Assembly: GCA_023653785.1 (NCBI GenBank)
Contig: JAMKCH010019857.1
Span: 1 to 64,000 of the forward strand
Length of the DNA stretch: 64,000 nt
Direction: 5' to 3'
From: Ophioderma brevispina
Lineage: Eukaryota; Echinodermata; Ophiuroidea; Amphilepidida; Ophiodermatidae
Part shown: positions 1-12,873 of the stretch, one piece after another
How positions within the stretch are numbered: position 1 is the stretch's first letter
Layout: every line of letters starts with the position of its first letter
Notes under the pieces: model-generated
Told to the model about the DNA's origin: nothing
Databases searched by the model: none
Seen by the model: only the letters and a program-made list of their open reading frames with translations
Position numbers and translations under genes: made by a program

Positions 1-513
1 ACAAAAAGTTTGAAATTGATCATTTACTGTAGGAGCAAATACGAAATTCATCGTATGTTCTATATTGAAATTAAGCAAATCAAAATCGCCTTTTGTTTTC
101 ACTTTCATGGCATTTCTGCAGCCAAAAACAGGGTAAGAAATCTATTGGGGATCTTATCTATATGAAATCACTATGTCCTAGACCAAACTTGGCGACGTTA
201 TTGCAGTAAACATTACAATAATGCACTAATGCAGAGCTTCCTATCAAAATATATCCCCACGTGAATTGATTAAGCTGAGAATCATTTCTTTGGTACAAAA
301 AGTTTGAAATTGATCATTTACTGTAGGAGCAAATACGAAATTCATCGTATGTTCTATATTGAAATTAAGCAAATCAAAATCGCCTTTTGTTTTCACTTTC
401 ATGGCATTTCTGCAGCCAAAAACAGGGTAAGAAATCTATTGGGGATCTTATCTATATGAAATCACTATGTCCTAGACCAAACTTGGCGACGTTATTGCAG
501 TAAACATTACAAT
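1..513. repeat. Two-copy direct repeat, 219-bp unit, 294-bp period
   Basis: Positions 1-219 recur at 295-513 with no difference that I could see; 75 bp of unrelated sequence separates them. The first copy may extend beyond the window edge. High identity implies a recent duplication or an assembly duplication. Confidence 0.9.
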
Positions 514-609
514 CCATGAAAATTATTATAAATCTTCAATCGTCTATAATGCAGTTTTACTTGTTATGTACGCTGAAGCAATATAAGTATTTAAGATTTA
601 AAATTATAT

Positions 610-1300
610 TCCGTTTTGTAGGCTAAACATTACTTTGTTGCATATTTCTTGCAAACATGATTTACAATGTATAGAATTGTAGTGCCGAGTCTGGCGGCAA
701 AATTCTATCATAGCTGGACATATCATGTTTCACGTTTTATTCATCTCTATACTTTGTCCTTCTTAAAAGACGCACCTCGCCTAAGGGACTTTTACAAGAA
801 GGCAAAACATGTCTCGGTTGGGGTATTGTAGCTGAACATATCAAGTTTACTTCTTACGGTTCTACACTTCGTTCTTCCCAAAAGACGCATCTTGCCCTAG
901 GACGGTTTACAAAAAAAGTAAGACAGGTCTCTTAAAATGCTTAAGGTTTCAATGGATATTGAGTAACTTGGTAACTGCTCACTATTACAAAATGAAGGTT
1001 CAAATTAAAAACTATAGATTTATCCTATATACATGACCTTTCCATGGTTCCATAATTAATCTAACTTTTAAGTCTTATCTCTTGATTTGCGACACTTTCA
1101 CTCACTCTGATTCATGTCATTTTTACTTCATAACACACCCTGATCGCACACAAGAAAACAACATGTTTTTGACATTTTAAATCAAAATTTATCCTTTCAG
1201 CACAGCGTCTGTAGCTTTAAAACATTCGTGAGTCTTGTATTTTAAGGAATATATCCTACTGCAAGACATATCAAGCCAAGAACAGTGCCTTGCAAACACT
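610..1300 (+). repeat. Dispersed repeat family A, copy 1
   Basis: This stretch aligns with 4846-5701. Shared blocks include TTCCGTTTTGTAGGCTAAAC, TGTATAGAATTGTAGTGCC, GTCTCGGTTGGGGTATTGTA and a matching end near AAGCCAAGAA. Many small indels separate the copies, so the family is old. No open frame or terminal repeat is visible, so its class is unknown. Confidence 0.8.
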
Positions 1301-2600
1301 CGCAATGCCATTGTTTATGTGTCTACTCGGCAATTCCATCAAATGCCTTAATTGACAAAGAAAATCCAATCCAATATGTCTGCAGTATTTATACTTAATT
1401 CAAATTTATCGGGCTTTTGAATGACGAGGTTGTTGATTTTCAATCATTCCAATCAGCACTTCTATACATACACTTCCACATGTATCTTCAGAAATTCGTT
1501 AAGAGACTGTTTTTCAATCTATACATCAGCAAGTTTTTCATTTTCGCACTCTACCATGTGCTAATGTAAGAATTAGCCCTTTTTATTAACTGTCGGTATT
1601 CCCTCGCCAATCCAACCCGCCCTTGGGCAACCAGAGTGTTCCATAGATTCGGATATAGATCATAGAGAATTTTCATCAATTTCAAATAAAGGGAACTTCA
1701 TTTTTCGTTGCTAATATTGTTAGCCCCGATGGCTGGGAATAAATCAAGAGTGTGACATAAAGATAGAAGATGATTATCAGCGGCGATCGTGTTTGTTACA
1801 AGCCGAGAAAGGATTTGCAGCTCAGATACAATGGATTATTTCCAAATATGGGTTTAAAAGATTTGTAGTTACATCATATACGTTAACCTACTTCACAATC
1901 CAATATTGAATAATCATGATAATAAGTATATATATATAATATATATATATATATAGTTATTAGCTCTTATATGCGACAATAATGTGCAGATTTTTTGAGC
2001 ATGTATTTCAATACACAACGATAAATAATTAATACAAAAACACGAAGTTGCAAATATGTCCCAAAAGTATGGATTGAATATACATAACTTTCTAGCTGCT
2101 CTGTACGGCTATATGAAATATTCAAACAAATTCGTTATATCCTTTGAGAGATCTAGCGACACAATACTACATGCATGATAAATAAATTCGGTTTTGAAAC
2201 AATTTCGTGTTCAATCATCCCTCTGCTGTACGACACACGGATTGAAACAAAATGTAGAATTGCCATGAAAGCGATGCACTTTGCAATATTGGAAAACGTG
2301 ATTTCAATTATAAACATGAATGAGATAAGCCCGGTGATTTATAAGGTAATACATTTGTAATGTCACCATATTCCGTGCTGCAGAACGCTTACGGCCAAAG
2401 TCCTCGTAACAAACATGGGGTATTAGGAGGGGATTTTGTGTGCTATCAGATGCGCTGACACATCCGACAAAGAAAAACCGTGCTTGTGATAGCTTTGAAT
2501 TTGATGAATTTCTTTCAACGTATAGACTCTAAATGTGTAAACAATTTATATATTTGGCACGTTTTGGGAAAAGATCAATGAAGTGCAATGAAATGATCAA
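1301..2600. other. Unannotated AT-rich DNA
   Basis: Only short chance reading frames and an AT microsatellite (about 1927-1957) are visible. I see no gene, tRNA or terminal inverted repeat here. Confidence 0.6.
1927..1957. repeat. (TA)n microsatellite
   Basis: A run of alternating TA/AT dinucleotides with one phase break. Confidence 0.85.
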
Positions 2601-2607
2601 AATCTCA

Positions 2608-2880
2608 TTGGGAGTATTCCAATATCTGTAGGTGTTAGTCATTTGAGAATGCATGGGTTCATGCAATGCAAGTCAAATAGGGGATTGCCTGTGAGTTTCC
2701 AATACCTGCAGAAGCTACAGTCATTTGACTCTAAGTGCACGAAATAGCGGCTTGAGAAGAGTACTTATTGGGAATTGTTTTCAATACCTAGGAATTAGTC
2801 CAAGTGACTAAAGCCTGGCATAGAGTTTGATGAGTAATCAATGAGAATGTTCTAATGCCTTTGAGTAGTCCTTTGGGACT
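2608..2880 (+). repeat. Degenerate tandem repeat, about 77-bp period, four units
   Basis: Diverged units start near 2608, 2686, 2767 and 2839. Each carries a TTCCAATACCTG-like core followed by a TAGTC-ATTTGAC-like block. Divergence is high, so this is an old array. Confidence 0.5.
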
Positions 2881-3396
2881 AAGTTCATAAAAAGCAAATT
2901 AGAGCGGGGGAGATAGAGTACTCATCATATCTGGGATATTCCAGAAAATTTATCCACACACCCTCAAAAATGACAGTGGGAATTTCCCAACCCCTCTCCA
3001 AAATGCCTTGGGGGGGGAAATTATCATAGTGAAATCCAAAATAGGGATTCCCATTCATGAAATCCAAAAGAGCATGGGAATCCACAATGAAAATCGTAGA
3101 AACAGATGCACTGAATAGATACTGGTAATTTAGTAGCTAACCAAAGATGGAATTCCCATGACTTTGCGACACACTGAATAAAATCCCATTTACAAAGAAT
3201 AATTATCACTTAGCAGGCTGTTCTTTCCATTCGGTTCTCGTTGGTCACAAATAACCAAGGATGACATGATGGAAAAATGCCACGCACTTGTTATCGGGGA
3301 ACTTGTTATCATTAAAACTTAGACATTTGTCACCCGACCAGAAATGTAACTTTATTGCCACTCTAAAGGTATACACACTAACGGGCTGCAGTTCAG

Positions 3397-3618
3397 GATC
3401 AAAAATCTTGGGTGAACTAATTTCTTGCATGGCATCTGAAAAAAGCTTAAAAATGTCCGAAAAATGCACTACGTATATTAAGAAAGTGATGGAAATTTTA
3501 TGGTTGACATGGTATGGTACACCGATATGTTTTCTCAAACTAAGTGGCATTGGAAAATAAATTTGAGGCAATTTACTCCGCGCTCATCAATTTCAACAGC
3601 GATGTACCCACTACTTAG
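3397..3618 (+). repeat. Dispersed repeat family B, uninterrupted copy (empty site)
   Basis: This segment aligns with 40280-40768 from TTTCTTGCATGGCATCT to GGCAATTTACTCCGC and CTCATCAATTTCA. It is continuous through AAGTGATGGAAATTTTATGG, where the other copy is interrupted by a 274-bp hAT-like MITE, so it acts as a natural empty site. Confidence 0.8.
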
Positions 3619-4845
3619 ATTTTGAGCCCTATAGGGCCATTCTTCGAAAATCTATAAATACCTTTTTTTTAAAAAAGGGGAAATTTTGATTTTCAACCCA
3701 ATGCTGTTGTGCCAATATAACCAATCTATATTACTTTGGTATAATGAAAAAACCTTTAGACCAAACCTAACCAAAAATTAATGTTTCCACTTTCGCCAGG
3801 TTGATATATTGTGTCATGAGGGGCAAATAAAACTCTGTCACGTTTGTGACCTCAGATAAAAAATCAGACAGTATTGCGTTGTTTTCTATGCTTCCAACAG
3901 CACATGCATATTGAATATTGCATTACAAGAGGCAAACAGTTTGGGGGATTGATACCGTGAATTTTTAATGATATTATCTTGGGAAAAAAGAACACGTGAT
4001 ATACGGTGCAAGAAAATTAAGCGGCACATGTTGCATTGTCGCATGGGATATAGGTAGCTGTAGGGGAAAATAGTTTGAGATATTACACAACCAGCAAATA
4101 ATAAATAGCCACACACCTGAGGCGACTACAGTACGCACTTATTTTTACATTGTTCTGTTTTAATATTTCAACTTATAGCAGCATTCTTATTAACAATACC
4201 CAACCACCTAACATACTGGTATTGTACTGATTTCACGTGATTGCGTGCACGTTGTGCAAAAGTCAAGAAAGGAGTGCAGTGGAATTATATTGTGAAATTT
4301 GCGGATCCCACACCACCTACGTAGTGACATTATATTGTAAAAGGTACCGATGTTCAAACGATTCCCCTGCAGTTATACAAACAATATCACTGCAATATTA
4401 GGATTACTTCCTGCTGACACCAGTCAGCCGATTTTGAACCCGTCAATGAATACAGAACTACTCAGCTCACGATGCAAGGCATTTTCCATTGGAATAATGT
4501 TTAAATACGTTACTTCTAGGAAAGACCATGTAAGATCATTTCAGCTGCCAAGTAACGATTGCTTAAAGAGAAAACACAAATTACAATAAAATTATGATTT
4601 CCAAAGTCGTGCGGCACAAAAAATAACACAAAAGACAAAAGACTAAGACAAGAGCATGACTTTGAAATTAAGATGATTTGTAATACTAGCAACTTCAGTT
4701 TTGTTAATGGTTCACTAGATATCTTCGATTAAGGTTGCTCCAAAAAATTCGTTGATTCTGACTGTGCGTTTGATTATTTTGAGAAAAGGTTTGTATTACG
4801 TGCCACGATACAATATCATGTAGACCTGGGTTGAATTTATGTCCG
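3619..4845. other. Unannotated AT-rich DNA
   Basis: Only short chance frames occur here. I see no supported gene, RNA or mobile element. Confidence 0.6.
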
Positions 4846-5701
4846 TTTTCCGTTTTGTAGGCTAAACATTACTTTGTTCCATCTTCTTGCAAAACATGAT
4901 TACAATGTATAGAATTGTAGTGCCCGAATCTGCAGGCAAACTTCTATCACAGCTGACATATCAGTTCACGTTTTATCATCGCATACTTCGTCTTCTTAAA
5001 AAAGACGCATCCCGCTTAGGGACTTTTACAGAGGCAAAACAGGTCTCGGTTGGGGTATTGTAGCGAACATATTCAGTTGACTTCTTTACGGTTCTTACAC
5101 TTCGTTCTTATTTCAAACAGACGCCATCTGCCTTAGGCGTTTCACAAAAAGCTAGACATCAGGGGTTCGTTCCCGAAACTCAGTTCGTACTCTACGTGCA
5201 TACATCGTAGTGCCTGGGGAACTGGATCAATTATCCAAAGCACTGTGTAAATAGCTATGAAAAGGTCTATTCTGTAGGACCTACGCATGAGGAGTAACAC
5301 GTAGGGTACGCAGAGTTCGCGAACGGACCCAAGGTCTCTTAAAGGCTTTCAAAGGATATTGAGTAACTTGGTAACCCAACCCTTTTCTTTACTCACTATT
5401 ACAAAATGAAGGTTCAAATTAATCTATTTAGTTTGAAACTTTTTTATCATTAACATGACTTTCCCCACAAAAATGGTTCCGAATGAAATAATTAGGATAA
5501 TCTTATCTCTTATTTACAACACTTTCAATCACTACTGATTCATGAATTTGACTGATAACACTCCCTGATCGGCAAGAAAACACATGTTTTTGACATTTAA
5601 ATACCAGAATAACCCTTTCAGCAACGGGTCTGTAGTTAAACATTCTTAATCTTGTATTTTAAGAAATATACCCTACTACAAGCCAAGAAAAGTGCCTTGA
5701 G
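4846..5701 (+). repeat. Dispersed repeat family A, copy 2, with nested insertion
   Basis: It is homologous to 610-1300 over its full length. The alignment is broken at 5162-5330 by an inverted-repeat element absent from the other copy, then resumes at AGGTCTCTTAAA. The host repeat therefore existed before that insertion. Confidence 0.8.
5162..5330. mobile_element. MITE nested in repeat family A (about 169 bp)
   Basis: The left end GGGTTCGTTCCCGAAACTCA and the reverse complement of the right end, GGGTCCGTTCGCGAACTCTG, form imperfect terminal inverted repeats of about 33 bp that run into a shared CTACGTG. The copy of the surrounding repeat at 610-1300 lacks this segment, which supports insertion. 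I could not define a clear target-site duplication, and no transposase is present. The superfamily is unknown. Confidence 0.75.
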
Positions 5702-6408
5702 GCGCCTGCTGTAAAATTACATGTATAAAATTAAGACGTATACGGTATGCTTGAAGCCAGCATTACTGGCAGAGTCGCAATCCTTTGCTACTGTCTTTCC
5801 CAAATAACTCTAATCAACAGCTAATTCACTCTATTCCCTAAAAAAATTCTGAAAGTATCATCGCATGTGTTCTACCATTTGGGAAGGAGAAATTGAAAAA
5901 TTGAGAAATGGTAATTTTCAATAACTTTAGATTATGTACATAAGAAATGGAAATAAGAAGCCCATCATGCAATCTTTGAAATCGCCTTTCGATTCCTTGT
6001 GACGCTTATTTGATACATTTGTAATTTACTGCAACAGGGACACGTTTTGTGTGTTCGCGAACTCCTCAGATCCGAAAATAAAACCGCACCTTTTTTTTCC
6101 AATAAAAGGAAAGCAAAGATAGTTGTAATTGAAATCCTAGGGTTGTTTCTTAATCATTTGGGAGACCGATTGCGCATGCAAGCGAATGTTGAGGTGCAGT
6201 TACAAAATGGCACAAAAGTGGGTTTCTGCTTATATTTGCTATCAGGCATTCAGACAATTTCCGAAATCAATAGTATTCGGAATTGGTTTGCCGAAATGAA
6301 TTACTATGCTCAATTACATCTACGCTTCTGAATTGAAAAGATAATCGAGGAACGGGGGTTTAACTGAAGACTATAGGATAAATTTACATACCCTTCCTTC
6401 ATGTGCCC
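5702..6408. other. Unannotated DNA
   Basis: A 94-residue frame at 6047-6331 has no recognisable domain and no splice context; I treat it as chance. Nothing else is supported. Confidence 0.5.
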
Positions 6409-6475
6409 CATTTCATCTCGCAGTTGGTAGAGGCATTGAACTCGTAAATCGAAGGTTCCAATTAAAATCGATGGT
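6409..6475 (+). repeat. tRNA-derived SINE relic
   Basis: The string CAGTTGGTAGAGGCATTGAA, then CTCGTAAATCGAAGGTTCC, matches the D-arm/A-box through anticodon arm of a tRNA (Thr-like CGT anticodon context). The B-box is degraded to CCAATTAAAATC, and the acceptor stem does not close. I read it as a SINE head or tRNA pseudogene rather than a working tRNA. Confidence 0.5.
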
Positions 6476-7514
6476 CAGCGATTTGTTTTTTTCACTGACT
6501 ATATATTGTGTGGCAGAAGTCCAAAGATGCTTCATGTTATGTAATTACCCACATGTTGGTTTGCTTCTGTCATTATAAAATGAAAATGTTTTTTACAGCT
6601 AAATCCCTAAAAATATTGCTTCCTGAAAGTGAGGCAATATAACCAGTACAATACGTTGAAATACTAGACTCCGGCGGTCTGCGACAATCCTTAAAAGTTT
6701 CGGAATTCCATGTCAAAACACTGTTTTGCCATATTTCTTAAACTCAACTTCACTGAACGTCTTTCCTTGTATTCAAGTTAAGTCAAATATAGGACCTAGG
6801 ATTGCACTTCATTGCTTTATTTTACCTCTTCTCGTTGTAGTCCAGTAGTTTGGAAAGCTTGCCCCTGACAAAGGATTCCTGGTGTTATGAATATAAACCT
6901 TTAACGGAGAGATCTGTCTGTAGTAAGTGTGTCATGAAAGATTCAACGTGATCGTGTTTGTCAGTTAAAACGCAGGAATTACTATAAACCACCTCTACTC
7001 ATCAGAGTTTAACCCCTTTTAAATAAATTATACCGATTTTGAAGCTTTAATCTGCAAATAACGAACATCTTTACCTAATAATTTTATCTACCCATTATCT
7101 TGGGCTTTTTAAATTTGGTACAACACACGCCATCCAAGACCCCATACCCTCGACAATAATACATAAAGTGCCGACACGTTAAAAATAACTATAACTGTAC
7201 ATGTACGGGCCACTCCAAGGAGCTTAAAAAACTTGTCATAACTTTTGATAATTTGGTGTTTTTTTAGTCTCGTCTACAGGCCACCCTTTATTCCCGTGTT
7301 GTGATTATTATGGAATCTAGGCCGCAACTCTGTTTTTTATAGTGACGGGTTTCTTCACAAGGTTAACAAGAGTTCTGTAATGTAATTAGTTCCGCAGTCA
7401 TTTGTCTATTTGTGATCCATTGTGGTGCTGCACGCATATGTTTTTCAACAATATCAGATTTACCCAACACTTATCTATAGTGTCCGCAGTTTATTCTGTA
7501 TACCAAGTTAGGAC
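6476..7514. other. Unannotated AT-rich DNA
   Basis: I see no supported gene or repeat structure. Confidence 0.6.
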
Positions 7515-7880
7515 ACTGTGGGCAATCTACACGGAGCGCAATCCAGACCCGATGCGCATCACCGAGATCCAGATCACAGACCAGCTGGCCAGGTCGATGG
7601 GAGACCGTTTAAGAACTAGCGGCGCAGTGAGGGCGAAAGTACAGCGCCCTTCGAAGCGTAAAGGGTACGATTCTACGCGTAACCTTGGTGCTCGAGGAAT
7701 CTTTACGCGTACCCTAAAGTACGCGCTTAAAGTGGAGCGACACTAACCAAGCTTGTACACACCATGTACGCGTTACAGATCTGGATCAAGTTTGGCCGTT
7801 TGCCCGTGTAGACGCAAACTGATACGAGATCTGGATCCTATCTGGATCGATCTGATCTTCGCTTGCCATGTAGATGTGCC
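7515..7880. other. GC-rich island with internal hairpin and dense palindromic hexamers
   Basis: The composition is clearly richer in G+C and CpG than the flanks. It holds a hairpin, GCGTAAAGGGTACG facing CGTACCCTAAAGTACGC, ACGCGT three times, repeated AGATCTGGATC, plus AAGCTT, CTCGAG and GGATCC. A 114-residue plus-strand frame (7402-7746) runs through it, with a basic Arg-rich C-terminal half but no recognisable domain. It could be a foreign insert, a structured element or an exon; I cannot decide. Confidence 0.45.
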
Positions 7881-10746
7881 CCTTTGTCATGGAGGACCCC
7901 AGTTCTCTTACGTGCAAGAGAATTTGTTTTTTGACCTAAAAAGTTTGCAAAAGAAACAATTTTTGTTGTTGGCATACTTCTAAATTGTCACAGAATGTTA
8001 AAATTGGGGAACGTTTTGTACAGTGGGTAAAATGAAAGCAGGTGTAAATGTTTTGAAACCTGCACCAACTTATTTATTTGGTCATGAGGATGAAAAAGGT
8101 ATAGGTTTGACGTATCTACGGTTATTAGTCTCATGATTATAGGCTCATAAGAACGCTTCAAGGTCATCCTGGGGTAATTCTTTCATAGTGCTCAAGTGTG
8201 CGAAAATAGTCTCATATTGTGTGTCTTGTTATAACCTATAGCAAAATGCTTTTGCTTGCTGTCCTTTGCCCATTTAATATGTAAAGTAGAGAGTAAGTAG
8301 TAATGTCCCATATGACATGAGACCCTTGTTGACCTCTAAATGGTTAAATGAGTGCAAGTATTGTTTTTCCTGGTCTTTGGGAGCTAATGAAGACTTTACA
8401 ACCATTTTGAAAAGAATTGGAGCTTCTGAAAATGTTACCCTAAGGATGACCTTGCCATTGATTGCCCTATACCTTTTAAACTATAACCCACATAAAGAGC
8501 AACTAACCTTTGTTAATCCCTTAGGATATGGTCAAATGGTATATATTAACCACATTACCACTCTCTCCAACGCGCCAGTTTCCCATACTCCGTGTTTGTT
8601 CCTTTTTCTAATTATTGCATATATATTATACCTGATATTAATGACGCTGTCTGAGGCTCTGTCTCACTTGCCATTGGTTTTCTATCTGGTAGCGTCTGGT
8701 TAATAAATATATTGTATGTATTTACAACTGGGTTCTAGGCCTACGGCCAGATATGAGATTAAATAACTCAAACTTTCAATATATTTTTATTATTCAAACA
8801 ATAACTGCAGTATTTCTAGAATCGGAGTAAAAGAGCCATGATACTTGTTATCCGATAACTTTTTGTTATCTAACGTAAGCTACTTATTTAATCCTGTATA
8901 AACCATTGACTTTTCACTTAATTTGGTATCAATTAACCCGAAATGATTGATAGCTATTTTCGTACTATGTGATTCAAGTTCTATCGACACTCGCTGAACC
9001 TGTCATTTCCAGAAACGTCTCGTCTTCGAGAAGAAAAATACCCCGCTCCTTCGTTCGTCATTTCTATTAATTTTTTATTAGTAAGGTGGATATAAACGGA
9101 TGAGGTGCGAGTCCCGTGGATCCCCATGTTTATTCCGCAAGGTGTTAAGCCAAGTTTTGATGTATGGCTAACGAGGTGGAATTAATAATCACAATTATCC
9201 CCGTAGAAGAGTGTCCCATTCTCTTGCAAACACAAACCCAGGGTTAAGAGAACAGGAAAGCAAAGTGAGGCCCACCTAAATGTGGGCCGGTTCATCAAAT
9301 ACTTAAATCACTTTCCAGTAATGGTTTACATTCTAATCAAAACCAATGACATTTGAAATTGAGAGAAAATATGAAATTAATTTCTGCAAATTAAAGTTGA
9401 CGCAAATAACTAACCTTTCATGTTGTTTTTTGTCTAGAAATACAATAGCTGAGAGAATGGGATTTCTATTATGCTGTAGCGAAAACGAGTAAATCCCCGT
9501 ACGGTATGGCTTGTCCCGAAGCTCACGGGCAAATTGGAAATCCATGCGACCGTAAGATTTAACCGTCGCTTATACAGTTGCGTATGGTGTGAATCATACC
9601 TATACCTAGGGGTACAATTTTATGGGGCTTCATCAATAAAACACATTAATACAGACTGGTCTATGCCATTTCAAAATTGAATTCAGTTTTGTACCGCGAT
9701 TCCTTATGTGACCCTACCGGAAAATTTTCATTAAACTTGAGTACGTAACCCAAAGAATGCTACGATGGTTTCAGCTGATTAAAACGTGGGCCTCAGGCGC
9801 AAATCATATCACATCAAACCTTTAATGGCGAGTAAATGAAAACAACGCATTTATTTCTTATTGCATTGCGTCCGACGTCTGGACACAGGACGCCTTTTTT
9901 TAAGTTCAGATTTTGTGTGCGGATGTATACGTAATGTCCAATTGCCCTAAATGCGTGAAAGATGCATGTTGTTTTTGTTTTCAATCCTTAGTGACCATCA
10001 CAGAATATTGGAACGCCTAAAACACACATTTGGGGATTGTGCAAGTCCTCAGCAAACCTGTGCAAAATCTCTTTCAGTGCTAGTTCCACACAATGGCGTC
10101 ACAATTCTTAATCCACCTTCCACCTGGTTTGAGCACATTGCTTTCTGATCAATAGCATTGGTATGCAAATTTAGAGCCACCGCATTGGCAGCGTATGTTC
10201 TTAATTAAAACTTGTGCAACCAGAATTTTTTTCAAAATATTAGAAAAAAAATGATCAACATGTGTATTTTATGGTGTCTAAGATAATGTTTTAGGCGAGA
10301 GAATGGAGTTCAGTTTCCCATCTGTAGGCAATACGAAAAAAACCTGACAGACCCAAATTTTACAAGATATGAATAGTCGTTTGTAAAGAAAGAAAAAAAC
10401 AATGTCTACCCGGCACTTAGCATTATACATGAAATTTCGTACCCAAGAAATTACCAAAGACATAGTGCACAAAAAATACTTCTTGTTTCCAAACATAAGA
10501 GCATCCGATTTCTTTGGTGTGTGCCTTTGGTGCAAAATAGCATGCACAGTTATGTGACAAAACGTACTTGAAAATGTTCTTTTTTAAGAATGGTAAAATT
10601 TTTAAAATCGTTAATTGGAGTGTGTAACCAGACACAAGCTGCATAATATTGTAACATCTTTCCGGTTAAGTTAAATCACGTGAGTATTTCTTATTCATTT
10701 CTTAGTCCTTACAACTTTTAATCGCCTTTTAAATGTATAACTTAAA
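7881..10746. other. Unannotated AT-rich DNA
   Basis: The longest frame (8317-8703, 128 residues) has no recognisable domain and an AT-driven hydrophobic C-terminus; I do not call it a gene. I see no convincing repeats or RNA genes. Confidence 0.5.
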
Positions 10747-10907
10747 GGCAAATAGATATTGAAGGTCGGTGACTTAGTGATCATCTTTATACATGAATGC
10801 AAGGTCTTTTTCAGCACTTGCTGTAATAGAATCTCAAGTACGTATAATTTAAGAGACTTTCGCAAATGGTAAACATTGACTTGATGTTTGATAATGAAAT
10901 TGATGGG
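10747..10907 (+). repeat. Local diverged direct repeat, copy 1
   Basis: It aligns with 11407-11551. Shared blocks include GTGACTTAGTGAT/GTGATTTAGTGAT, TAGAATCTCAAGT/TAGAACCTCAAGT and GTTTGATAATGAAATTGAT. It is an old duplication about 660 bp apart. Confidence 0.7.
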
Positions 10908-11406
10908 TGAGTTTCATTCAATTAGTGAAATTGTGAATTTAATACAATCGTCGGATTATTTTTTACCCAAGCCCCTATTTTGTTTTATTGACTTTTTGTG
11001 TTCTTGTAGAATCTATGCGTTGAATTTCAAACATTTTAATATCTATTTTTGGTAAAACATTAAAACCACATACGGTAATGAAATGGACAATGTACGAGTT
11101 AATACACACACGCCTGAATGACATTTCCATATAATTTACATATACAAAGCTTTTGCGGTATCACAGTAATGGACTTCTTTGGCATACAGTTTGCTCTTTT
11201 TGAATTATATGCTAAATGCCACCACAATATATGGAAACAAAATCTTGAAATATTATATGTTCTTCCTATATAAACTTTGAAGGAAATTCTGAAAATGGTG
11301 GTAATTTAGAGTGTATATCAAATTTTGCGAGATTGAAAAAAATATACGCGATGCTAGACTCTAGGATTGGAATATTGCTCGTTCGTCTGTACCTAAAACA
11401 AAGCAA

Positions 11407-11551
11407 CTGATGGTCAGTGATTTAGTGATGAGTTCTCCACGGAAGGTTTGTTTTAGTGCTTACTGTGATAGAACCTCAAGTTTGTTATAATTAAGAGGCT
11501 TTTGCAAATGGCAAGTATTAACTTGAAGTTTGATAATGAAATTGATTGACT
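11407..11551 (+). repeat. Local diverged direct repeat, copy 2
   Basis: Partner of 10747-10907, ending at the same GTTTGATAATGAAATTGAT block. Confidence 0.7.
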
Positions 11552-12319
11552 CTTTAGACACGCCATTAGCGAAACAATCACGAGGTTCCGCTTGTTCAAG
11601 TTATAACAACATATTAATACCGCTTCGGAAAAATCCGCCGGTTCATTATGGCACGTCTTTTTGGCGCTCAGCATTACAGACACTTACTCGCCTACTCGAG
11701 ACCTCCTCTTTCATACCGTCCTGAAAACGAAAATAACAAATCGTTCGCCAGAATGTTGAAATGCTTGGATTAACCAAGAAATGGCACTTGAATGTTATAT
11801 ATGAATAATATTCCCAATATAAAATTGCTAATAAAACTCCAGCTGCTCACTGAGCTAGTATATTGTAAAGCATAAAGGTGGTATAATAAATATGTCATAA
11901 TACTTCGTCTTGCTGCATCGGCAAATGTATTATCTGTCAAAAGATGAATAGTATTGAATATGTGACACACCTGCGCCAATTCTGACACATTCAAGCTGAA
12001 TGTTGAGTGCAGACGTATTTGTTGTAGCTTTTACAATCACCGAAGCTGAATAACGTTAGTGAAGCGGTAGCGTTTTAAGAGACAGTCCAAGATGATTGAA
12101 CGGTTGAATCTTGTAGTACTGACTACAATACCTGGACAGCTGTATGGCAATATATGTAATTAATGAGAAAAGGACAATAGTAACTAGATTTATGGGTGAC
12201 ATTCTGAAAATACTGCAATTGTGGTTGAAAAAAAAAAACCTGTTGGAACGCTTTGCCTAATTAGCAGTGATCCCTGCCATTCACGCGCTAGAAACCGACA
12301 AATGCTTAATTTAATGCCT
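11552..12319. other. Unannotated AT-rich DNA
   Basis: Only short chance frames on both strands. Confidence 0.6.
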
Positions 12320-12321
12320 CA

Positions 12322-12420
12322 GCACAGTGGTGTAGCCGGGGGCGGGGGGGGGGGGGGGAAGGGGTGGGAAGGGGGAGGGAAGGGGGGAAGGGGGGGCAAC
12401 GGTCTTTTTCCCCGACAGAT
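12322..12420 (+). mobile_element. Probable transposon terminus with long G-rich tract
   Basis: CAGTGGTGTAGCCGGGGGCG leads into a purine tract with many G-runs. The CAGTGG-GTAGCC start followed by G-runs resembles ends of DNA-transposon derivatives common in invertebrate genomes, from general memory. The reverse complement of 47043-47062 shows a similar CCAGTGACGTAACCAG end. The opposite terminus was not found here. Confidence 0.4.
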
Positions 12421-12760
12421 TAAAAACTCTTAGGGGGTTCGCAACTCCTTTTTTACTCGGGTTTTAAATTAAACTTACTTCGACGTAATTAAAAATTGTT
12501 AGACCCGAGTATGCATTGGTCAATTAATGCATTTCAGTATACTTTTGTCAGTATCATCTCCAGACTGGGCATGTTTGTACTCAAACGAATGGTCGTTTTA
12601 AATTAAAACATCAAAATGGTAGCAAATAACGTAGCACTGACGCAAAAAGAAAAACGGTTAAATTTCGGCTTCGGAGACACAAAAAACGTGCAAAGTGTCA
12701 GGTGGCTGCATGTCTGCCCAGGGCAAGGAGGTGATATTTGTTGTTTCCGTCGAAAGGCGT

Positions 12761-12766
12761 TTTATT
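12761..12766 (-). promoter_or_regulatory. Candidate polyadenylation signal AATAAA
   Basis: AATAAA on the minus strand lies about 110 bp downstream of the TGA that ends the CaaX exon, a plausible distance for a 3' end. The motif alone is weak evidence. Confidence 0.4.
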
Positions 12767-12873
12767 ACAGTGATCAGGTCGCTGTCGATCCGTTGTGATC
12801 ATGATATTCAAAACCCAAAACGAATCTGTCGACTTTTAAACACTCACTCAAGAATGAAAACAATATTTTAAAT

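Noticed and set aside
7515..7880. Cloning-vector contamination
   Set aside because: Many restriction-like hexamers occur, but no vector backbone, resistance gene or known polylinker order was seen; kept only as an anomaly.
8317..8703. 128-residue open frame as a membrane protein gene
   Set aside because: The hydrophobic tail follows from AT-rich codons; there is no domain, splice context or homologue that I recognise.
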